16,373 nt of DNA from JAHEJX01 sp041605955 (GTDB taxonomy: Bacteria; Actinomycetota; Acidimicrobiia; Spongiisociales; UBA5794): contig JBFIXI010000080.1 in the NCBI GenBank assembly GCA_041605955.1, forward strand, positions 1 to 16,373. Reading direction: 5' to 3'. Both the position numbers and the translations under genes were made by a program. A model generated the notes under the pieces. That model worked only from the letters and a program-made list of their open reading frames with translations. It did no database searches and was not told where the DNA came from. This document shows, one piece after another, positions 11,867-16,373 of the stretch (within the stretch, counting starts at the first letter, position 1; every line of letters begins with the position of its first letter).

Positions 11867-12657
11867 GGGTCTCCTTCCGATACGCCGGCGCCCCGGAACG
11901 GCTCCGACCATGCGTTGAAGGTGCGGAACACCCGCTCGACATCACCAGCGTCCATGCCGGCGCCGACCAGGGCGCCGACCAGAGAGTCGACGTTGGGGGT
12001 CTCCATCGGGCCAAAGCATCCGTAACAGCCCCGGTCGAACGCCGGGCAGAGGGCGCCACAGCCGGCGTGTGTCACCGGCCCGAGGCACGGGGTGCCGTTC
12101 GCCACCAGGATGCAGGTGGTGCCTCGCCGCTTGCACTCGATGCAGACGCTGTAGGCCGGCACGTTGGGCGTGCGCCCGGCCAGAAACGAGCCGATGACCT
12201 CGAGCAGCTGGCTGCGGTCTATCGGGCACCCTCGCAGCTCGAACTCGACGGTGACGTGATCGGAGATGGGCGTCGAGGTGTCGAGCGTCGACAGGAACGA
12301 AGGCGTGGCATACACGATGGAGAGCAGCTCGTCGACGTCGGTGAAGTTGCGAAGTGCCTGGATCCCGCCGGCGGTGGCACAGGCGCCGATGGTGACGAGA
12401 AACTTCGACTGCTCCCTCACCTCGTGGATGCGCTCGACGTCGTGGGGGGTGGTGATCGATCCCTCGACGAGCGACAGGTCGTAGGGGCCGGCGACGGTGG
12501 CGCTGGAAGCTTCGAGGAAGTAGGCGATCTCCACCTGACCGGCCACGTCGAGCAGCTCGTCCTCGCAATCCAGCAGGGTGAGCTGGCAGCCGTCGCAGCT
12601 GGCAAACTTCCAGACCGCCAGCTTGGGCTTGACGCTCGAGGACCGCACGGTGGTCAT
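11863..12657 (-). CDS. hydD: [NiFe]-hydrogenase small (delta) subunit, group 3b type
   Basis: A 264-residue electron-transfer subunit. C21 and C24 (SCDGCQLTLLD), C93 (IGACATAGG) and C144 (RGCPID) bind the proximal [4Fe-4S] cluster. C172/C175 (VCIECKRRG) and the later C182, C191, C200, C204, C211 and C214 (THAGCGALCPAFDRGCYGCF) should bind the two further clusters. There is no twin-arginine signal and no membrane anchor, as expected for a soluble group 3 enzyme. The start at 12657 overlaps the hydG stop as ATGA and has a GAGAGAG purine stretch upstream. It passes electrons from hydA to HydB and HydG. Confidence 0.92.
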   Translation of the reverse strand: MTTVRSSSVKPKLAVWKFASCDGCQLTLLDCEDELLDVAGQVEIAYFLEASSATVAGPYDLSLVEGSITTPHDVERIHEVREQSKFLVTIGACATAGGIQALRNFTDVDELLSIVYATPSFLSTLDTSTPISDHVTVEFELRGCPIDRSQLLEVIGSFLAGRTPNVPAYSVCIECKRRGTTCILVANGTPCLGPVTHAGCGALCPAFDRGCYGCFGPMETPNVDSLVGALVGAGMDAGDVERVFRTFNAWSEPFRGAGVSEGDP

Positions 12658-13502
12658 CGCTCTCTCACCATCATCGGCTTCTCCATCCGCGTCCAGGAAA
12701 GAACCGGCCCGTCCTTGCAGATGAACTCCGGGCCCAGCTGGCAATGTCCGCAGTGCCCGATGCCGCAGCGCATGTTGCGCTCCATCGACAGCCAGATCTC
12801 GTGCGGTGGCACGCCGGCATCGGTCAGGCCGATGGCTACGAAGCGCATCATCACCTCGGGCCCGCACACGATGGCGGTGGCGCCGGCGTAGTCGACCGGG
12901 GCGCGGCCGAGCAGTTTGGTGACGACCCCGACGTCGCCGCGCCAGGAAGGCGGTGCTGCGTCCACCGTGACCTCGACTTCGATGTCGAAGCGGCCCCGCC
13001 ACTGCTCCAGCTCCTCGGTGTAGAGGAGCGATTGCGGGTCGCGGGCACCTACCAGCAGCGCCATCCGGCCAAACCGGTGTCGTTCGGCGAGCGCTTCGAG
13101 CATCGCCGGACGCAGCGGGGCGAGCCCGAGGCCCCCGGCGACGATCAGCAGATCGCGTCCGGTGGCCCGGTCGAGGTCCCAGCCCGCCCCGTATGGGCCC
13201 CGCACACCGACGATTTCGCCGGGCCTGGCGCGGCTGAGGGCGGCGGTGACGGCGCCGACGTTCCTAACCGTGTGCTCGAGCCGGCCGTCCTCTCCGATGC
13301 CGCTGACCGAGAGCGGGACTTCGCCGACTCCGAAGGCCCACACCATCATGAACTGCCCGGGAGTGGGCGTGGCCAGCGGGGCTTCGACCGGGGCGATGCC
13401 GAGGGTGACGGTGTCGGGGAGGTCCTGGCGTCGCCACTCGACCCGGTAGGCAATCGGCACCATGGGCGCCTGCCCATTGAGGAAGGAGGGGTCAGCCGGC
13501 AT
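12654..13502 (-). CDS. hydG: Hydrogenase gamma subunit, FAD/NAD(P)-binding 2Fe-2S reductase
   Basis: A 282-residue protein of the ferredoxin-NADP reductase fold. FAD-side motifs are EVPLSVSG (61-68) and VGVRGPYGAGW (98-108). The NAD(P) side shows VAGGLGLAPLRP (121-132) and a terminal-domain motif CGPEVMM (213-219). A C-terminal [2Fe-2S] cluster is bound by C246, C251, C254 and C262 (CGIGHCGHCQLG). It exchanges electrons between the small-subunit clusters and NAD(P)H, as in sulfhydrogenase HydG. The ATG at 13502 overlaps the cNMP-protein gene by 11 nt with no clear Shine-Dalgarno; an internal ATG at 13463 is an alternative and would remove 13 residues. Which of NAD or NADP is used cannot be told from the sequence. 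Confidence 0.9.
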   Translation of the reverse strand: MPADPSFLNGQAPMVPIAYRVEWRRQDLPDTVTLGIAPVEAPLATPTPGQFMMVWAFGVGEVPLSVSGIGEDGRLEHTVRNVGAVTAALSRARPGEIVGVRGPYGAGWDLDRATGRDLLIVAGGLGLAPLRPAMLEALAERHRFGRMALLVGARDPQSLLYTEELEQWRGRFDIEVEVTVDAAPPSWRGDVGVVTKLLGRAPVDYAGATAIVCGPEVMMRFVAIGLTDAGVPPHEIWLSMERNMRCGIGHCGHCQLGPEFICKDGPVLSWTRMEKPMMVRER

Positions 13503-13956
13503 GGGATCCGTACACGTCGAGCAGCTGGAGCCGGGTGGCCTGCAGCCGATCTCGCATGAGCTGGGCGAAGCGGCTGAAGACCTGATATCCGAGCACCGGG
13601 TCTTCTTCGCATTTGCGGCGCAAGCAGGCTGCGTCGATCGAGATAGCCGATGTCGGTTCGATGGCCTTGGCGTCGAAGGCCCATCGGTAGGGTGGGAACG
13701 GCCAGGAAACGCCGAGTATCTCGCTGGGTCCGAGTGTTTCGATGACGATTATCCCCCGGTGGGGGATCGCCACCTCGAGGGCGACGCGGCCGCTGCGGAG
13801 CAGGTAGAAGTGGTCGGCATCGGCTCCTTCCCTGAGTATCTGGGCTCCGCTGTCGAAGTGCTCGTTCCGGCCGCAGCCCGACATGAGCTCGAGAAGCGAT
13901 GAATCCAGGCTGCCGAACACGGGGTGCTCGGCCAGCAAGTCGCGGATTGATTTCAT
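13492..13956 (-). CDS. Stand-alone cyclic-nucleotide-binding-domain protein in the hydrogenase operon
   Basis: A 154-residue protein that is only a Crp/Fnr-type cupin domain (FDSGAQILREGADADHFYLL, then SGRVALEV) plus a short C-terminal helix ending QATRLQLLDVYG. There is no DNA-binding HTH. The phosphate-binding cassette is atypical: where Crp has 'GE-x-A...R-S/T-A', this has SEILGVSWPFPPYRWAFDAK, with Arg followed by Trp-Ala-Phe. Its ligand therefore may not be cAMP. GGGAGG is placed before the ATG (13956), which overlaps the hydB stop as ATGA. An upstream in-frame start (14025) only adds hydB antisense-type sequence and is rejected. Wedged between two hydrogenase subunits, it is probably a regulatory or structural partner of the enzyme rather than a transcription factor. 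Confidence 0.85.
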   Translation of the reverse strand: MKSIRDLLAEHPVFGSLDSSLLELMSGCGRNEHFDSGAQILREGADADHFYLLRSGRVALEVAIPHRGIIVIETLGPSEILGVSWPFPPYRWAFDAKAIEPTSAISIDAACLRRKCEEDPVLGYQVFSRFAQLMRDRLQATRLQLLDVYGSHAG

Positions 13957-15059
13957 GTGGAACCTCCCGGCTCTCGAGCGATTGCCGCAATCTCTACCGT
14001 CAGGTCGATGCCGACCGGACACCACGTGATGCAGCGCCCGCAGCCGACGCAGCCCGACGTGCCGAATTGGTCATGCCAGGTCACCAGCTTGTGGAGCAGC
14101 CATTGGCGGTACCGCGATCGCGTCGAGCTGCGGGCCGGGGCCCCTCCGACGTAGGAGAAGTCCAGCGTGAAGCAGGAGTCCCAGGTGCGCCATCGACGGC
14201 TCACCACGCCTGCCAGGTCGCTCGTGTCCTCGGTGGTGCTGCAGAAGCAGGTTGGGCACACCATCGTGCAGTTGGCGCACGCCAGGCACCGGGCGGCAAC
14301 GTCGTCCCATCGGGGGTGGTCGTAGTGGTCCCTGGCTGCGGTGGGATCGGTCGGGTCCAACCGCCTGCCCATCTGGTCGGCGGCGTCGGTCATGAGGCCG
14401 CTCACCACCGCACGGTCCTCGTCGGTGGGGGAGCGTCCGTCGAGGCGGCCCAGCATCACGGCCCCCTGCTCGCTGCCCGATTCGGCGTAGAAATCGTGCC
14501 GTTCCACCGTGCAGATCTCGGTGAGCGCTATGTCGTAGCCGGCCGTCGGTGCGGGCCCGGTTCCCATCGAGGCGCAGAAGCAGGTGCCTCCCGGCCGGGC
14601 GCATCCGACGGCAACGATGAACGTGGACCGGCGCATCACCGCGTAGGTCGGATCTACCGGATCGAGGAACACCTGATCGAGAATCGACAGAGCGTGCACG
14701 TCGCACGATCGGATCCCGAAGAAGGCTTGGGGAACCGCCTCGGGCTCGGGCGTCGTGATGGTGATGCCATCGTCGCGGCGCTCGGCGGTCATGAGCAGGG
14801 TCCGCTCCGGATACACCCAGCGTTTCCACGGCATTGCCGGGGTGGCGGAACCGAACAGCTCCGGGCGTTCGATCCGGTGCAGTCGGTAGGAGCCTCCGTC
14901 CTGGTCGTCGGTCCACCCGGTGGGCAGTTCGTCGAGCGATTCGACCTCATCCAGCCGAATCGCCCCATCGCGGCGAACCGGGGCGATGACACGGCGGCCA
15001 TCCGCCCGCAACTGCCGGACCAGATCGGCGACCCCGTCGCGGGACAGCACCACATCCAT
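13953..15059 (-). CDS. hydB: Hydrogenase beta subunit, 4Fe-4S ferredoxin-type (first gene of the operon)
   Basis: A 368-residue protein matching sulfhydrogenase HydB. A central block CARPGGTCFCASMGTGPAPT (153-172) is diagnostic. Two C-terminal cluster motifs follow: C258, C261, C264, C268 (CLACANCTMVCPTCFC) and C337, C340, C343, C347 (CVGCGRCITWCPVG), binding [4Fe-4S] clusters. It links the hydrogenase heterodimer to the flavin subunit or to external acceptors. The ATG at 15059 is chosen because a TACGTT box ends 6 nt before it (leaderless). A GTG at 15092 in the same frame would add 11 Pro/Arg-rich residues. The stop overlaps the next gene as ATGA. Confidence 0.9.
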   Translation of the reverse strand: MDVVLSRDGVADLVRQLRADGRRVIAPVRRDGAIRLDEVESLDELPTGWTDDQDGGSYRLHRIERPELFGSATPAMPWKRWVYPERTLLMTAERRDDGITITTPEPEAVPQAFFGIRSCDVHALSILDQVFLDPVDPTYAVMRRSTFIVAVGCARPGGTCFCASMGTGPAPTAGYDIALTEICTVERHDFYAESGSEQGAVMLGRLDGRSPTDEDRAVVSGLMTDAADQMGRRLDPTDPTAARDHYDHPRWDDVAARCLACANCTMVCPTCFCSTTEDTSDLAGVVSRRWRTWDSCFTLDFSYVGGAPARSSTRSRYRQWLLHKLVTWHDQFGTSGCVGCGRCITWCPVGIDLTVEIAAIAREPGGST

Positions 15060-15061
15060 GC

Positions 15062-15108
15062 TGCGAACGTACGGGCGCGGGGGTGACGGCACTAGGGACC
15101 GACGGCCA
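15062..15108 (-). promoter_or_regulatory. Hydrogenase operon promoter with a DosR-box-like palindrome
   Basis: On the minus strand TACGTT (15071-15066) is a TANNNT -10 box and the ATG follows after 6 nt, so the mRNA is probably leaderless from about 15059. The -35 position (TAGTGC, 15094-15089) is poor, which suggests an activator. Directly upstream, TGGCCGTCGGTCCC (15108-15095) resembles a DosR box (core GGGACTWWAGTCCC): the right half GGTCCC is good, the left half is degenerate. Its centre is 42.5 nt from the expected start. The rest of the 15060-15327 gap shows no gene. Confidence 0.4.
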
Positions 15109-15296
15109 TTGGAATCCGGCGATGGACCATGCAGACCGTGGAGCTGTGCCGGTCGGGCATCAGCTCGATCGTGGCGTGGCGGGCGCCTCGGCCGGCATCT
15201 CCCGGACCGGCGTAGACTTCCGGCGAATCATACGAGCCGGGGCCGGGCCGGGCGGTTCGAGAGACCGCAGTTACCGGGCATCCCCTCATCTCTCAA

Positions 15297-15315
15297 GGCA
15301 GCCAACTGGGCTGCC
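15297..15315 (+). repeat. Perfect 7-bp inverted repeat before the DivIVA-like gene
   Basis: GGCAGCC (15297-15303), loop AACTG, GGCTGCC (15309-15315). It ends 12 nt before the GTG start. There is no T tract on either side, so it is more likely an operator or a translation-controlling leader hairpin than a terminator. Confidence 0.5.
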
Positions 15316-15327
15316 GACCAATACACC

Positions 15328-16373
15328 GTGGCGAAAAAGTCGAACGACGCAGCGCGCTTCAAGACGGTGGGACGTGGCTACTCCCGCAGTGAAGTCGAAA
15401 AGGCGATAGCCAGATACGAGCAACTGCTCGACGAAGCTTCGCGTCGTATTGCCCAGCTCGAAATCGAAAGTCAGAAGGCCAAGGAATCCGAAGCCGCCGC
15501 CATCGACCAGGCGTTCTTCTCGCTCCTCGAGGTCAAGGACCGCATCCTGAGCAGCGCCGAAGCCCGCGCGCAGACGATTCTCGCCGAGGCTCGTGACCGG
15601 GCCAAAGCCGTCGAGACACACGGCGGAGCGAAGCCCTCCGCCATCCTCGACGGAGCTCGCCGCCAGGCCGAAGAGCTTCTGGAAGCGGCCAGAGCGGAGG
15701 CGGCTCAGCTCCAGAGGCAGGCCGACGACAGGATCGCGTTCGATCACGAGCCAGACGAAATAGTCCGCGCCGCCCGTCAGCAAGCCGACCAGGTGATTGC
15801 CGCCGCCCAGGCCGAGACCGAAGAGGCCCGCAAGATCGTCGCCGACATGATCGCCCACACCGAGGAGCAGGCCGAGCGGATTCGGTCCGATGCCGAGAAG
15901 GATGCTGAGGCGAAGCGGAACGAAGTCGAACAGTACGCAGCCTCGTTCAACCAAGACGTGGAGGCCCAGCGCCGGGAGTTGGCGGAGGGAGCGGAGGCGC
16001 TGGCAGCTGCCGCCGACGATGCGAAGGCGCGCGCCGTCGAGATCAACCAGCAGGCCGAAGCGGCCAGAGACGAGGCGACCGCTGCGCTCACCGAGGCCAG
16101 GCGGGAGGCGCAGAAGCTTCGAACCGAAGCCAACCAGGTCAAAAAGGAGGCCGAGCAAGCCCGCGGCGAGGCTTTCAAGCTGGTGGAGGCGGCCAAGGAG
16201 GACGCGGCGGGCACCGTCGAGAAGATCCTCCACGATGCCCGCTCGGAGGCAGGGCGGATACGGGCGGCCGCCGCCGAGGTCCTCCAGGAAGCCGAACATA
16301 CCCGCGCCCAGGCACGCGCCGAAGCCGACGCCGACATCGCCCGGCTGCGAACCGAGACCGAGACGCTCCGTCA
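15328..16373 (+). CDS. DivIVA-like coiled-coil protein, 3' end outside the window
   Basis: A frame of 348 codons with no stop before the window end, starting at GTG (VAKKSNDAARFKTVGRGYSR). Residues 11-45 resemble the N-terminal DivIVA domain, which recognises curved membrane: 'F-x-x-V-x-R-G-Y-x-x-x-E-V' followed by a heptad helix. The rest is a very long Ala/Glu/Arg/Gln coiled coil (for example RRQAEELLEAARAEAAQLQR) with a short break near residues 96-108 and 130-145. Actinobacterial DivIVA relatives of this kind (Wag31, Scy/FilP-like) organise polar growth or division. GTG 15328 is chosen by the conserved start of the domain; the frame is open further upstream and no Shine-Dalgarno is visible. 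It is divergent from the hydrogenase operon, and no functional link is implied. Confidence 0.75.
   Translation, partial: MAKKSNDAARFKTVGRGYSRSEVEKAIARYEQLLDEASRRIAQLEIESQKAKESEAAAIDQAFFSLLEVKDRILSSAEARAQTILAEARDRAKAVETHGGAKPSAILDGARRQAEELLEAARAEAAQLQRQADDRIAFDHEPDEIVRAARQQADQVIAAAQAETEEARKIVADMIAHTEEQAERIRSDAEKDAEAKRNEVEQYAASFNQDVEAQRRELAEGAEALAAAADDAKARAVEINQQAEAARDEATAALTEARREAQKLRTEANQVKKEAEQARGEAFKLVEAAKEDAAGTVEKILHDARSEAGRIRAAAAEVLQEAEHTRAQARAEADADIARLRTETETLR

Noticed and set aside
10589..12025. 478-codon plus-strand frame opposite hydA
   Set aside because: It is an antisense frame of the large-subunit gene created by high GC3. It has no domain, and hydA on the other strand has all catalytic motifs.
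13899..15086. 395-codon plus-strand frame opposite hydB
   Set aside because: Antisense shadow of hydB. The Cys-cluster motifs are on the minus strand.
15060..15327. Crp-type TGTGA-N6-TCACA site for the hydrogenase operon, suggested by the cNMP-domain gene
   Set aside because: No such palindrome was found in the divergent intergenic region, and the cNMP protein has no DNA-binding domain.
15286..16337. Long minus-strand frames (Leu/Gly-rich and Ser/Ala-rich) opposite the coiled-coil gene
   Set aside because: They are antisense shadows of the Ala/Glu-rich plus-strand gene, with low-complexity composition and no start signals.

Overview
The window is high-GC DNA that reads like a chromosome segment of an actinobacterium. 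The evidence is a DivIVA-type coiled-coil protein, a mycobacterial-type trans-acting enoyl reductase, a DUF4242/SCO4226-like protein, and two probable leaderless promoters with a TANNNT-N6-ATG layout. The lineage below phylum cannot be read from the sequence. No rRNA, complete tRNA, CRISPR array or transposase was seen.

Left part (1-4361), accessory in character: an unrecognised ORF open to the window edge, a 2TM-domain membrane protein, a saccharopine-dehydrogenase-like enoyl reductase, an overlapping XRE-regulator/nucleotidyltransferase pair resembling a toxin-antitoxin operon, and two tandem excisionase-type HTH genes on the minus strand. This part ends at a 47-nt 3' fragment of a tRNA-Ile(GAT) gene (anticodon arm to discriminator base, no D arm or 5' acceptor strand). 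Its orientation is that expected of an attachment site at the right end of an integrated element lying to its left. No integrase and no second copy of the site are in the window.

Middle part (4362-8010): a strong hairpin, small remnants of a PIN-like and a sialidase/BNR-type gene, a secreted collagen-like (45 uninterrupted Gly-X-Y triplets) beta-helix protein, and a two-gene minus-strand unit of a DUF4242 (SCO4226-type, possible nickel-binding) protein and a SAM methyltransferase.

Right part (8011-15110): a compact nine-gene minus-strand operon for a cytoplasmic group 3b-type NAD(P)-linked [NiFe] hydrogenase. The order in transcription is hydB (4Fe-4S), a stand-alone cyclic-nucleotide-binding-domain protein, hydG (FAD/NAD(P), 2Fe-2S), hydD (small subunit), hydA (large subunit), maturation endopeptidase, hypC, an EamA/DMT transporter and a DUF6390 protein. 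Every junction overlaps (mostly ATGA/GTGA), so expression is probably translationally coupled. A near-leaderless promoter precedes hydB, with a degenerate DosR-box-like palindrome centred at about -42.5. A probable terminator closes the operon at about 8011-8047. The other Hyp genes (hypA, B, D, E, F) are not in the window.

Right edge: a divergent plus-strand gene for an Ala/Glu-rich coiled-coil protein with a DivIVA-like N-terminus runs off the window end.

The most interesting parts are the hydrogenase operon with its unusual accessory genes (HTH-less cNMP protein, DMT transporter, DUF6390) and the mobile-element boundary at the tRNA-Ile fragment with its toxin-antitoxin-like and excisionase-like cargo.
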